64,000 nucleotides of DNA from Paraburkholderia flagellata (lineage in GTDB: Bacteria > Pseudomonadota > Gammaproteobacteria > Burkholderiales > Burkholderiaceae), in assembly GCF_021390645.1 (NCBI RefSeq), contig NZ_JAJEJT010000003.1:868001-932000 (forward strand), in the 5' to 3' direction. The notes beneath the pieces were generated by a model. That model was given only the letters and a program-made list of their open reading frames with translations, did not search any database and was not told the origin of the DNA. This document shows, one piece after another, positions 48,087-57,451 of this stretch (positions are counted from its first letter, which is position 1; every line of letters starts with the position of its first letter). The position numbers and the translations under genes were made by a program.

Positions 48087-48980
48087 TTAACCCGCGCGTT
48101 CGACGAGCGTATCGATCAAGGCCTGTACGGCCCTCAGGCGCGACGACTTGCGCAACGCGTGCAAGCGCAGGCTGCGGCCCGTCGCCCAGGGCTCATCGAG
48201 CGGCCGGCGCACGAACCCCTGCGAGCCCGCGAAGGCCGATGCCGCACTGGTCGGCACGATGCCTATGCCGAGCCGAGCCTCGACCATGCGGCACTGCGCG
48301 TCGAAGCTGTTGACCGTCACCGGAATCTTGAGCGGCGCGCGCGCAGCGGCGGCGCGCTCCTTGAGGATCTGGTCGAGCGAGCCGCCTGCCTGCAACGCCA
48401 CGAGCGGAAAACGCAGCACGTCGTTGAACGTGAGCGCCTGCATGGCGGCCAGTTCGTGTTCGGGCGGCAGCACGACCATGAGCGGGTCGTCGGCGAAGTG
48501 CCATGAATCCAGCGCGCCGGGAATCCTGCCGCTCGCGGATATCCCCACGTCGGCGCGATCTTCCATGCAGGCCCGCACGACCTCGTCGCTGATCTGTTCG
48601 GTCAGCGCGATCTGCACGAGGGGGTAGCGCGCCTGAAAGACCTTGAGCCGCTCCGGCAGAAAGCCAACGATCGCCGAGGCGTTCGCGAACAGGCGCACGA
48701 CACCTGCCACCTCGCCGCTGAGCGACTGGACTTCGCGCGCCAGCGACTGCAACTGGTCGTGCACCGCCACCGCGCGAGAAAACGCGTGGCGCCCCGCCTC
48801 GGTCAATTCGACGCCCGAAGGGGAGCGGATGAGCAAAGGCAGCCCCACTGCCGCCTCCAGATCCGCCATGCGGCGGCTGAGTGCCGAAGGCGCGATGTGA
48901 TTGCGGCTGGCCGCCCGGGCAATGGAACCTTCCTCCACGACCGAAATGAACAGCTCGAGGCTATAGGGATCGATTCGCAT
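48087..48980 (-). CDS. LysR-family transcriptional regulator
   Basis: 297 residues. The helix-turn-helix is LELFISVVEEGSIARAASRNHIAPSALSRRMADLEAAVGLPLLIRSPSGVELTEAG. The ATG at 48980 is chosen because the 58-residue extension above it is AT-rich and unlike coding sequence. It lies 94 bases upstream of the aconitase-type gene on the same strand, so it probably controls that operon and senses its substrate. Confidence 0.9.
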   Translation of the reverse strand: MRIDPYSLELFISVVEEGSIARAASRNHIAPSALSRRMADLEAAVGLPLLIRSPSGVELTEAGRHAFSRAVAVHDQLQSLAREVQSLSGEVAGVVRLFANASAIVGFLPERLKVFQARYPLVQIALTEQISDEVVRACMEDRADVGISASGRIPGALDSWHFADDPLMVVLPPEHELAAMQALTFNDVLRFPLVALQAGGSLDQILKERAAAARAPLKIPVTVNSFDAQCRMVEARLGIGIVPTSAASAFAGSQGFVRRPLDEPWATGRSLRLHALRKSSRLRAVQALIDTLVERAG

Positions 48981-49619
48981 GCCGGCAATAATATCAGCAG
49001 AGTCAATTAACGTCCGACCCGAATTAAATCGAAAGGAATTTAAAAGGGGAATATAGACAAAAGAATTAATTACATCTGCACACTTCAGACCGCTCCAGAA
49101 GTGCCGATATAGCCAGCAATAGCAGGTGAAACACGCATTCGATGCAGCAAGCATTACCGTCTGCTTTTGAGGTAATTCATACCTTGCTATTGGCGGAAAT
49201 TCACTAAGTTTCGGTAATTGAAACTCATGTGAATTCGTGTGACATTTTGTTACGTCTGATTTTCACATGCCAGGGGGAATTATCGGTAACATCCGCCGCG
49301 CATCTGACTTTAAGCAGTGACTTCGTAATCTTCGTCCGAAAATATTGCGCACGTCTCCCCTCCTCCAGGGATCCAGCGCAGGGCCGAAATTCCCGACGGG
49401 GCAGCCGCAGCGAGGGTGCAATATTTACCCGCGCGAAAGCAAAGGACAGATACGCACGTTCGCGCGGTTAGCGCGAGCCGCGCGGTGCACGCGGCGGCGC
49501 ATGGCTCATCGAGCCGTTGTGCTGCGTCTGCCAAAACTCATTCTTCAGACCTTAGCCAGCTTCTGAGCGCGCAGCGCGCGCCGTCGCCGGCTGGGCGTCG
49601 CTTTGCCTTTTTCAAAACG
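48981..49619. other. Long AT-rich intergenic region without a visible gene
   Basis: 639 bases between divergent genes. The LysR-proximal part (to about 49370) is clearly richer in A and T than the surroundings. It contains the eight-base dyad CATGTGAA (49226-49233) / TTCACATG (49262-49269) and several TAATT-like runs that could hold promoters. The part nearest the lipoprotein gene (49370-49619) is GC-rich again and would be a long leader. No small gene with a good ribosome site was found. Confidence 0.5.
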
Positions 49620-51566
49620 ATGAAACTCTTTTATCTCTTGCTGTCTTCGTCGCTATTCCTCGCTGCGTGCGGCGGCGGCGGTTCCGGAAGCTCCGGGGAT
49701 GCAACCAATGCCTCGGCCACGTCGCAAAACGCAAGCGGCGCCAATGCCAACAGCGCAGCTGCCGACGCGGCGAAGGCAGGCACGAACACCGCCACCGCGC
49801 TCAAGGCTGGGACGATGACCTGCGGCTCTGCCTCGACGTCGAGTGCAAGTTCAAGCAGCGACCTCGTTTCGGCCGATACGCCGACCACGCAAAGCGGCCG
49901 CATCTTCGCCTCGGCCACGGCGTTCCCCGTTGCCTTCACGACCAACGCCCCCGCCGCCGACACGCTGATCTGGTCGATCGCCGACCAGTTCGGCAAAGTT
50001 GCCGCAAGTGGCCGCCTACCCGTGACGGCCGGCGCCGAGACGACAACGCTCTCCTGCAAGTCCACGCTCGCGGGCTACTTCGCCGTGTCCGCCACGCTCG
50101 CCACCGCCGGCGGCCAGCTCCCGCAGCTCGGAACCCGCCCCGCCGGGACCGCGACCTTCGGCGTGCTGCCCAATCTGGCCAACATCGTGCCCGCCGTCAC
50201 GTATGCGCATCAGGACTTGCATCGCTTCGGCATGCAAGGCGAGGACGACAACACCTCCGTGCTTTCCTCGCTCGGCATCTCGTGGACGTACGACCATCGC
50301 GAGCTGTACAACATGGAGCCGAACGGCCCCAACACCTTCAATCCGAACGCCAATGACCTCGACCCCTTCTACACCACGGGCAAGGTGATGCGGCTCGTGC
50401 GCCTGGACGGCATTCCCGCGTGGGCGAGCCCGACGGGCGCGTTCGAGGACGAATCGCTTCCGCCCACCGATCTCTCGTACTACCAGAACTACATGGCCCG
50501 GATCGGCACGGAGTCGAACATCATTCGGACGACTTATTTTCCGAATCAGTCGGCCAACTACTACCAGCTCACCTGGGAACCGGATGCGCAATGGCAAGGC
50601 ACGAACGCGCAGTTCGTGCAGCTCTATCAGACCGTCTATCAGGGCATCCATTCGACCGACCCTCACGCTGTCGTGATGGGTCCGACCGATACGGCGCCCT
50701 CCGGCACCGCCGACCAGCTCAAGACGCTCGCACCGCTCGGCTACGCGCAGTACATCGACGGCGTGACGACGCACGGCTACTACGACATCAACGGCACCTC
50801 GCCTTCGTATGCACCGGAACGTCTCGCGACCGATCCCGCCAACGCATCCGGCTCGCTGATCGGGCAAATGCGCGCGCTGCGCAGCGAAATGGCCGCCGAC
50901 TACAAGCCGGGCATGAAGCTGTTCAGCACGGAGCTGGGCATCAGCTATGACAACGGCTCGTCGTATGGCGCCAACTATCCGACTGCCAACGTCCTTTATG
51001 CACAAGGCGCGCTGGTGGCGCGCAGCCACGTGATCATTCTGGGTGAGGGCGCCGATCAAAGCTGGATCTTCTATGGCGCGGACTTCCCAGGCCTCGTGGG
51101 CTATGGCACGTTCTTCGATCTCGCCGACGCCCAGGGCCAATACGGCGCGCAGAACATCAGCCCCAAGCCGGCGGCCATGTCGGTTGCGGCGATGACTCGC
51201 ATTCTCGACGGCACCAACACGCTCGGCCCGGTGAACGGCACGCCCTCGGGTGTCTACGCCTACGCGTTCCGGCAGTTGAACAACGGCGCGGTCATCACGG
51301 CGCTCTGGACGCACAACAACAGCGTGTGGAGCGCGAGCAGCGGTTACAGCTCGACCTATAGCGTGGCCTACAGCCTCGCGGTGGATGCGCCGGGCACGAG
51401 CGGCACGGTCACCGTGCTCGACGAGATGGGCAATCCGACGACGAAGAGCTACACCAATGGCACGCTCTCGCTGAGCCTGACCGAGTCGCCGGTGTATGTG
51501 ATCTCACAGAATGCCACGGTGGCGAGCGCCAATGCGACGCTTCCCACGGGCTACGTGCCGAACTGA
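49620..51566 (+). CDS. Secreted lipoprotein with a glycoside hydrolase-like (beta/alpha)8 domain
   Basis: 648 residues. The lipoprotein signal (FYLLLSSSLFLAAC|GGGG) is followed by a low-complexity Ser/Ala/Asn linker to about residue 75, a beta-rich region and a TIM-barrel-like catalytic region. YQLTWEPDAQW may carry the acid/base glutamate (compare NEP of clan GH-A), and KLFSTELGIS the nucleophile. A C-terminal beta domain ends the protein. It probably acts on a polysaccharide at the cell surface. The exact GH family is not assigned. The start at 49620 is set by the signal peptide. Confidence 0.75.
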   Translation: MKLFYLLLSSSLFLAACGGGGSGSSGDATNASATSQNASGANANSAAADAAKAGTNTATALKAGTMTCGSASTSSASSSSDLVSADTPTTQSGRIFASATAFPVAFTTNAPAADTLIWSIADQFGKVAASGRLPVTAGAETTTLSCKSTLAGYFAVSATLATAGGQLPQLGTRPAGTATFGVLPNLANIVPAVTYAHQDLHRFGMQGEDDNTSVLSSLGISWTYDHRELYNMEPNGPNTFNPNANDLDPFYTTGKVMRLVRLDGIPAWASPTGAFEDESLPPTDLSYYQNYMARIGTESNIIRTTYFPNQSANYYQLTWEPDAQWQGTNAQFVQLYQTVYQGIHSTDPHAVVMGPTDTAPSGTADQLKTLAPLGYAQYIDGVTTHGYYDINGTSPSYAPERLATDPANASGSLIGQMRALRSEMAADYKPGMKLFSTELGISYDNGSSYGANYPTANVLYAQGALVARSHVIILGEGADQSWIFYGADFPGLVGYGTFFDLADAQGQYGAQNISPKPAAMSVAAMTRILDGTNTLGPVNGTPSGVYAYAFRQLNNGAVITALWTHNNSVWSASSGYSSTYSVAYSLAVDAPGTSGTVTVLDEMGNPTTKSYTNGTLSLSLTESPVYVISQNATVASANATLPTGYVPN

Positions 51567-51609
51567 CCGAGCTTAAGCGGCCGCCTGGCCGCACGAAAAG
51601 CGTTACCCC

Positions 51610-51653
51610 GAAGCGCCCGGCCCACGGACACGATTCCGCGGACCGGGCGCTTC
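51610..51653 (+). terminator. Strong hairpin after the glycosidase-like gene
   Basis: GAAGCGCCCGG (51610-51620) and CCGGGCGCTTC (51643-51653) form a perfect 11-base stem 43 bases past the stop. No T-run follows, so it may be a Rho-independent stem of the GC-rich type or an RNA-stabilising hairpin. Confidence 0.55.
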
Positions 51654-51794
51654 GTCCGTTTGCCGTCGACGCGCTTGCTTTGCGCGAGTTGTAAATCGTT
51701 GCGGTTGTCAACGAACCGAAATATACGCGAGAATATAGCGCCATCGCCCGGGTCCCCTGCGCGATGCGCGGCAAGACAACTGGAGCGACATCAG

Positions 51795-52454
51795 GTGAAT
51801 ACTGGCAGCAAGGAAGCGGTGGGAGAAAAATTCTCGGCCGACGCCATGGCGCACGCGCGCGTGATGACCTGGAAGGCGATCGAGCAGATTGCGGCGGCCA
51901 TCCGGCCCGGCATGCGCGAATCGGAAGCCACTGCGCAAAGCAAGGCCATACTCGAAGCGCTGGGCATGGACCGCATCTGGCATCCCGTGCTGATCCGCTT
52001 CGGCGAGAACACGCTGCGCATCTTCAAGGAGCGCTCCGAAGGCGACCCCGTTCTGGGCGCGGACGACATTTTCTTCATCGACCTCGGCGTTGTGTGGAAC
52101 CAGCATGAAGGCGACGCGGGCGCCACCTTCGTCACCGGCGGCGACCTGGAAATGCGGCGCTGCGCGCGCGACGTCAAGCTCATCTACGACGAGGTGGCCA
52201 TCCACTGGCGCAGCACGGGCTGCAGCGGCAAGGCGCTCTACGAATTCGCCGCCGAACGCGCGAGCGCCTACGGCTGGCGCCTGAACGTCGATATCAAAGG
52301 TCATCGTGTGAGCGACTTCCCGCACGCCATCTACCGGGCCGGCGACCTCGGCGACTTCGAAACGGTGCCGACCGCCGGGTTGTGGATCCTCGAAATACAG
52401 ATCGCTCACCCCACGCGCGCGTTCGGCGCGTTCTACGAGGACCTGCTCTCCTAG
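51795..52454 (+). CDS. M24-family metallopeptidase-like protein
   Basis: 219 residues from a GTG at 51795 with GGAG upstream. It has the pita-bread fold of aminopeptidase P/creatinase: IDLGVVWNQHEGDAGATF supplies two metal aspartates, KGHRVSDFPH a histidine, and ILEIQIAHP a glutamate. It is shorter than typical M24 enzymes and lacks the N-terminal creatinase domain. It is convergent with the MHS carrier. The substrate may be an amide or peptide related to the neighbouring acyltransferase operon. Confidence 0.82.
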   Translation: MNTGSKEAVGEKFSADAMAHARVMTWKAIEQIAAAIRPGMRESEATAQSKAILEALGMDRIWHPVLIRFGENTLRIFKERSEGDPVLGADDIFFIDLGVVWNQHEGDAGATFVTGGDLEMRRCARDVKLIYDEVAIHWRSTGCSGKALYEFAAERASAYGWRLNVDIKGHRVSDFPHAIYRAGDLGDFETVPTAGLWILEIQIAHPTRAFGAFYEDLLS

Positions 52455-52476
52455 CCGTGCGTTGCGCATGACGCAT

Positions 52477-53811
52477 TCAGGCTGACGACGTCTGCGCCTC
52501 GTAGCGGCGCTCTGCGCGGTCCTCATGCAACACCCGCCGCCCCGTGCGCGTGAGCAGCACCAGCACGATGGCCAGCAGACTCGTGCCGAACAGATAGCCT
52601 GGCGGAATGAATCTGGCGTCGGTAAATCGCGCCACGACCGAGATATAAAACGGCGCCAATCCGCCGAACAGCATCACCGCCGTGTTGTACGCGATCGCGA
52701 CGCCCGTGGAGCGGCCTTGCACCGTAAAGATCTTCACGAGCATGCCGGGGTGCGCGGCGCCTTGCAGCGTCAGGAACAGCATGCCGACGATCTGCACGAA
52801 CATCAGCCTGTACTCGCTCGGCTGGGCGAGCAGGTACCAGAAGAGCGGAAAGACGCACACCATCCATCCCGCAATAAATAAGCAAAACAAACGATATGCG
52901 CCAATGCGGTCGGCGAGCTTGCCGAACACGGGCGAAAGGATCGACATGACGAGGCTCGTCACGAACACGCCGCGCAGCGTCGAGCCCAGCGAGAGATGCA
53001 ACTGGAACTGCGCGTAGTTCGGCAAATAGGCATTCCACACGTAATTGAGCGAGGTGCCGGCGATCATCACGCCCATCGCGCACACGAGCGCATCGCCGTT
53101 TTCGCGCACGAACTGGCGCGCGCGCACGAGCGCTGGTGCCTGCGCTGCGGGGCGCGCCTGCATCCGCTGAAAGTCGTCCGACTCGCCGATGTGATGCCGG
53201 AGATAGAACCCGATCGGCCCGACGAGTGCGCCGATCAGGAACGGTACGCGCCATCCCCACGTGGCGAGCGCGGCGTGCGAAAGATGACTCGTCAACAGGT
53301 AGCTGCAACCCGAAGACAGCATGGCCGCCACCCCGAGCGAAACCATGTTGAAGCTGCCGTAGTACATCTTCTTGCCGGGCGGCGCCACCTCGTAGATCGT
53401 GACGGACGAGAGCGCGAACTGCGCGCCCACCGCAAAGCCCTGCACGAGGCGGCCGATCACCACCAGAATGGGCGCCGCGAGCCCCAACGTGGCGTAGCCC
53501 GGCGTCAGCGCCAGCAGCAGCGAAGCCACGGACATCGCCACCATGATCCACGAGAGCGCCTTGACGCGCCCCGCGCGGTCGGCGTACATGCCCATCACGA
53601 CGCCGCCTATCGGCCGCACGAGAAAGCCGACCGCGAACGTCGCGAACGTCAGCAGCAAGGATTCGCCGCGATTTACGCCAGCAAAAAAAGTCCGCGCGAT
53701 CAAGCTCGAAAAATAGGCATACACCGCGAAGTCGAACCATTCGAACGTGCCGCCCGCCACGGTCGTGATGATGACTTTGCGGATCTTTCTGGCTTCGCTG
53801 ACCGTGTCCAT
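52477..53811 (-). CDS. MFS transporter, metabolite:H+ symporter (MHS) family
   Basis: 444 residues. GTFEWFDFAVYAYFSSLIARTFF and VRPIGGVVMGMYADRAGRVKAL are hallmarks of the MHS family (ProP, KgtP, ShiA types) importing small carboxylates, betaines or aromatic acids. It starts four bases after the hydrolase stop. It is the third gene of an acyltransferase-hydrolase-carrier operon. Confidence 0.9.
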   Translation of the reverse strand: MDTVSEARKIRKVIITTVAGGTFEWFDFAVYAYFSSLIARTFFAGVNRGESLLLTFATFAVGFLVRPIGGVVMGMYADRAGRVKALSWIMVAMSVASLLLALTPGYATLGLAAPILVVIGRLVQGFAVGAQFALSSVTIYEVAPPGKKMYYGSFNMVSLGVAAMLSSGCSYLLTSHLSHAALATWGWRVPFLIGALVGPIGFYLRHHIGESDDFQRMQARPAAQAPALVRARQFVRENGDALVCAMGVMIAGTSLNYVWNAYLPNYAQFQLHLSLGSTLRGVFVTSLVMSILSPVFGKLADRIGAYRLFCLFIAGWMVCVFPLFWYLLAQPSEYRLMFVQIVGMLFLTLQGAAHPGMLVKIFTVQGRSTGVAIAYNTAVMLFGGLAPFYISVVARFTDARFIPPGYLFGTSLLAIVLVLLTRTGRRVLHEDRAERRYEAQTSSA

Positions 53812-53815
53812 CGGC

Positions 53816-54682
53816 TTAGGCTCCCGTGCGCATCGTGCGCAGGCTTTGCGCAAAGAAGTCCTGGACCACCTCGACCACCTGCAGGCCGCTGTGGGCGATG
53901 TTCTCGAGTTCGTCGAAGCGCACGGCAATACCGGCCGCCTCAAATGATGCCTTGAGCGCTCTGAGCCGCTCCGGGCGCGTTCTGCCCGCGTCGTTGATGC
54001 CCGGCAGGTACATCGGGCTATCGTCGCGCACCGTGATTTCCCACGTTTCGAGATCCGCGCGGCCCACCACCATTTGCACCGGCACCCGGCGCAGCGCGGC
54101 GAGATCGAAAGGCTTGCCGAACTGCCGCTCGAAGCCGCCCACGCCCAGCCACCAGTCCTTCGACGTGTCCAGCAACGTCACGTTGCCCGGCGCGCCGATC
54201 GTGGCCGCCCACAAGCGCTCAGGGTGAACATAGGCAAAACGGTTGACGAACTGCCCGCCGCCCGAGTAGCCGAACAACGCGAACTTCCCGAAGCATTTGC
54301 CGTAGCGTTCGCCGACTTCGCTCACCATGTCGAGCAGGACTTTATCGTAGTGGATGTCGCCTTCCACGAGGCGCTTGAAACCACTGCGGTCGCCGTCGCC
54401 GCGCACGCCCACCGGAAAGAGCGGACACAGCACGATGCAGCGGTTCCAGCGGCCGAAGCTCGCAAATGCATCGCGGTACTGAATGAATTGCCGGCCAGTG
54501 CCGTGCATCACGATGACCAGTTCGACGTCGTTGCCAGGCGTGGTCACTTCGGGCGGCACGTAAAGCGTGTATGGGAACCGCGAATCGTGCCGGCTTGCGT
54601 ACACCGTGGTCGAACCCAGGTCATAGAGCGCTTCGGCTTTCGCCGTGACTGCCGTGAGCGGCCTTTCTGCAACTTCGGACAT
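53816..54682 (-). CDS. Alpha/beta hydrolase
   Basis: 288 residues with VELVIVMHGTGRQFIQY (oxyanion region) and the nucleophile serine in FALFGYSGGGQFVNRFAY. VVGRADLETWE carries the acidic residue and ENIAHSGLQVV the histidine. It has no signal peptide. It resembles esterases of the plant-lipase/dienelactone-like type. It sits between the C45 acyltransferase and the MHS carrier in one operon. Confidence 0.88.
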   Translation of the reverse strand: MSEVAERPLTAVTAKAEALYDLGSTTVYASRHDSRFPYTLYVPPEVTTPGNDVELVIVMHGTGRQFIQYRDAFASFGRWNRCIVLCPLFPVGVRGDGDRSGFKRLVEGDIHYDKVLLDMVSEVGERYGKCFGKFALFGYSGGGQFVNRFAYVHPERLWAATIGAPGNVTLLDTSKDWWLGVGGFERQFGKPFDLAALRRVPVQMVVGRADLETWEITVRDDSPMYLPGINDAGRTRPERLRALKASFEAAGIAVRFDELENIAHSGLQVVEVVQDFFAQSLRTMRTGA

Positions 54683-54727
54683 CGGTCTCGCCTCCTGATT
54701 CGTTTCTGATATGGTGTCTTTTGCGCT

Positions 54728-55861
54728 TCAGGCCGCTTCGGCAATCGGCTCGTGCTGCAAGCTGTAGCGTGTGAAAACGCGGTTGAGCGCCGGCATCGGC
54801 GCGACGTCCATCTCGCCGCTGGCCGGCTGCATGACGATCATCGCGACCGTTGCACTCAGCGTGTGGCGCGTGCCCGGGCGCGGCGGACGGCAAACTGAAT
54901 GCGGCGTGCCGAACGCGTCGAACAGCGCGGCCTTCACCGCATTGCGATCCACCTTCGGCGCGGCGTTCAGCAACTGACGCACGCGCCAGTCGCGGTAGTA
55001 GCTGTCGGGCGAGTTTTCGCAGCCGGTATCGCGCAGCTTCGTGCGTGCGACCGGACTCATCCAGTGGTTCGCATGCACGATCAACTGGTCGTCTCCTGGC
55101 CAGATCGGAAAGGCCTCGTCCGGCGCGCATTCGAAATCGATGCCGAAGCCCTCGGCCATGCCCAGCATGATGTTGTTCGAGCACGATTTGGGCGTCGTGG
55201 CGATCGTGCGCATCGCATTCGCGAATACCGGCTCTTCGAGCACGCGGCGACGCAGCAGCGAGAGCGGCACGCCCATCTGCGTGAAATCGCGATCCGATTC
55301 GAGGTAGTTCGCCGTGATCGACACGCCCGCTGCATTGAAGCCGCTGCGCGCGAGGCCGCCCGATTCGACGAAGGTCAGATAATCGGGCCCCTCGTCGTTG
55401 CGCACACGTAGCACGATGCCGGTATCGACGCAGTCGGCTTTCCAGTCCCAGTTCTGCGCGTGGATCAGTTGCCCGTTAGCGGAACGCGACGGCAGCACCA
55501 GCACGCCCGTGCAGCCGTCCTCGTCTTCGGCGTCCGCGGGCGTCGTCTTTTCGGCACGCGCCTTGGCCAGCACCTCGGTGCGTGCGTTGATCATGACGAT
55601 GTCCTCGAACGGCACGTTCGCGCCCGCCGCAATGCCGCGCATTTCGTCCAGATACGCCGGCTGGAACTCGCCGATGGCCTGTTCGAGCGAGCGGATCAGC
55701 GCCATTTGCGACGCTTCGCTGTACCCAATATTGCGCAGCGTCTGGCCGTAGCGCGACGCGCTCAGGCGAACGCGGTCGGCCACCGCGCGGCCATATTGCA
55801 CCCCGCGCTCATAGGGCTTGCCGGACACGCTGACGAATGGAAACGGCTGGATTTGCGGCAT
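54728..55861 (-). CDS. C45-type acyltransferase/Ntn hydrolase (isopenicillin N acyltransferase-like)
   Basis: 377 residues. The motif DEDGCTGVLVLPSRSANGQLIHAQNWDW holds the N-terminal nucleophile cysteine after self-cleavage of the G-C bond, as in AAT/peptidase C45. RGVQYGRAVADRV and MRGIAAGANVPFEDIVMINARTE match the family N-terminal chain. It hydrolyses or transfers acyl amides. The ATG at 55861 is used (frame open to 55897). It is divergent from the LysR regulator. Confidence 0.87.
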   Translation of the reverse strand: MPQIQPFPFVSVSGKPYERGVQYGRAVADRVRLSASRYGQTLRNIGYSEASQMALIRSLEQAIGEFQPAYLDEMRGIAAGANVPFEDIVMINARTEVLAKARAEKTTPADAEDEDGCTGVLVLPSRSANGQLIHAQNWDWKADCVDTGIVLRVRNDEGPDYLTFVESGGLARSGFNAAGVSITANYLESDRDFTQMGVPLSLLRRRVLEEPVFANAMRTIATTPKSCSNNIMLGMAEGFGIDFECAPDEAFPIWPGDDQLIVHANHWMSPVARTKLRDTGCENSPDSYYRDWRVRQLLNAAPKVDRNAVKAALFDAFGTPHSVCRPPRPGTRHTLSATVAMIVMQPASGEMDVAPMPALNRVFTRYSLQHEPIAEAA

Positions 55862-56031
55862 CGAATGACTCCCACGCAAGAAACGAATGAACTTCAATGA
55901 GCCGATTCTCGGGCGAGAGAAATAAAATAAAAAGCGTTATTTTGTTTACTGAAAGGAAAGATTTTTTTGTGTTTCGTGGGATCATGCGGGCACGGCGAGA
56001 CATGCCGAAAACTCGCCCGAGGAGGCGGAAG

Positions 56032-56913
56032 ATGAGTGAAATCCGAATGCTCCGGACCTTTCTGGCAATCGAGAAGCACGGCACGATGGCCGCCGCCGCC
56101 GATCGCATGGCGCTGACCCACGCGGCTGTTGGCGCGCAAATGCGCACGCTGGAGCGCGTATGCCAGCGCCAGTTATTCGACCGCAGCGGCCGCAGCATCC
56201 AGCTCAACGACGCGGGCCGCTCGATCCTCGAACAAGCGCGCACGGTGGTGGCGGCCTACGATTCGCTGCTGCGCGGCGTCGCCGACACGCATAGCATCGA
56301 AGGCACGGTCACGATCGGCGCGACCGTGTCGTCGATGGGTTTTCTCGCCGCCAACGTCATCAAGCTCAAGGTTCCGTACCCCGCGCTGAACGTGCGCCTC
56401 ACCCACGGCAGCAGCCCGGAACTGGAGCGTCAGGTGCGCGCGGGCGAAATCGACGCAGCGGTGATCATCAGCGAGCCGCGTAGCACCACGTTGCCCGAAT
56501 CGTGGGAGTCGCTCTATGAGGAGCCGCTTGTGCTGCTGGCCAATCCCGCCGTCGGTCCCGCCGACGCGTCGGCGGCCTCGCTGCTCAAGCGCTTTCCGTT
56601 CATCGGATTCGAAACGGCTTCGCTCACCGGCAGGCATGTGGCGAGCCTGCTGCGCCGCCTGCGCGTGGAGGTCAATCCGGTGCTCGAAATGAATTCGATT
56701 GCCGCAATTGCCGATCTGGTGCGGCAGAATGTGGGGGTTTCGATTGTGCCGAGCCTGCGGCACGCCGCGTGGACCGACGACCCGCAATTGTTCGTCAAGC
56801 CGATTCCCGGCACCACGTGGCGCCGGCACGTGGCCTGGTACGAATTCGGCCGCCAGCCGCGCGCGACGGCTATTGTGAAGAATCAGCTGCTCGCGGCACT
56901 CTCCAATCAATAA
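56032..56913 (+). CDS. LysR-family transcriptional regulator
   Basis: 293 residues. The helix-turn-helix is RMLRTFLAIEKHGTMAAAADRMALTHAAVGAQMRTLERVCQRQLFDRSGRSIQLNDAG. AGGAGG lies six bases before the ATG at 56032. It is divergent from the acyltransferase-hydrolase-carrier operon (170-base spacer), which it probably controls. The spacer is AT-rich near 55915-55980, fitting promoter DNA. Confidence 0.93.
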   Translation: MSEIRMLRTFLAIEKHGTMAAAADRMALTHAAVGAQMRTLERVCQRQLFDRSGRSIQLNDAGRSILEQARTVVAAYDSLLRGVADTHSIEGTVTIGATVSSMGFLAANVIKLKVPYPALNVRLTHGSSPELERQVRAGEIDAAVIISEPRSTTLPESWESLYEEPLVLLANPAVGPADASAASLLKRFPFIGFETASLTGRHVASLLRRLRVEVNPVLEMNSIAAIADLVRQNVGVSIVPSLRHAAWTDDPQLFVKPIPGTTWRRHVAWYEFGRQPRATAIVKNQLLAALSNQ

Positions 56914-57008
56914 GTTTTCCTTATTAATAGAATCGCGTAGCGAAGCAACCCGGGATCGACGCATCGGCAAAAATGAACGAAAATGCTGCGAACCAACTGG
57001 AAAGAAAC

Positions 57009-57446
57009 ATGAAACGACTGTTACTCGCCGCGCTCACCGCCGCCTCGTTCGTGACCTGCGCACATGCGCAAAGCGACGCGACTGGCTCCTTCGCCACCCC
57101 CGCAGGCACGGTGCAATTCGTGCGCGACGACCGCGACTTCGTGGCGGTACTCGGCAAGGATATCTTCGACCGTTTCGACGCGAAAACGCTCGCGCATTTC
57201 GACGAATTGGCCCACGACAACAGCACAATTACGCGCATGCTCGTGCAGACCGCCTACGGCCCGGTGCTGTACGACTTTCGCCACAATCCGCCGCTCGTAC
57301 AGCACGTGAGCACGCGCATGACGATCAAGCGCGTGTTCTGGCAACCCGACGAAGTCGTGATGCAAGGCTCGGAGGGCTGGTTCCGGCTGAAGAACGGCGC
57401 GCTCACCAAGCTGCAATCGTCAACCACCACCTACCGCACCAACTAG
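57009..57446 (+). CDS. Small secreted protein of unknown function
   Basis: 145 residues with signal peptide (LLLAALTAASFVTCAHA|Q), then a beta-rich domain (TPAGTVQFVRDDRDFVAVLGKDIFD; MTIKRVFWQPDEVVMQGSEGWFRLKNG). I do not recognise the family. The start at 57009 begins the signal peptide, and 56973 is an alternative. It is convergent with the DctD-like gene, whose stop is five bases away. Confidence 0.75.
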   Translation: MKRLLLAALTAASFVTCAHAQSDATGSFATPAGTVQFVRDDRDFVAVLGKDIFDRFDAKTLAHFDELAHDNSTITRMLVQTAYGPVLYDFRHNPPLVQHVSTRMTIKRVFWQPDEVVMQGSEGWFRLKNGALTKLQSSTTTYRTN

Positions 57447-57451
57447 TCCGG

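Noticed and set aside
49370..49440. Sequence GAAATTCCCGACGGGGC, which recalls part of an FMN riboswitch
   Set aside because: Only one short piece matches. The other conserved RFN stems are missing, and the downstream gene is not a riboflavin gene.
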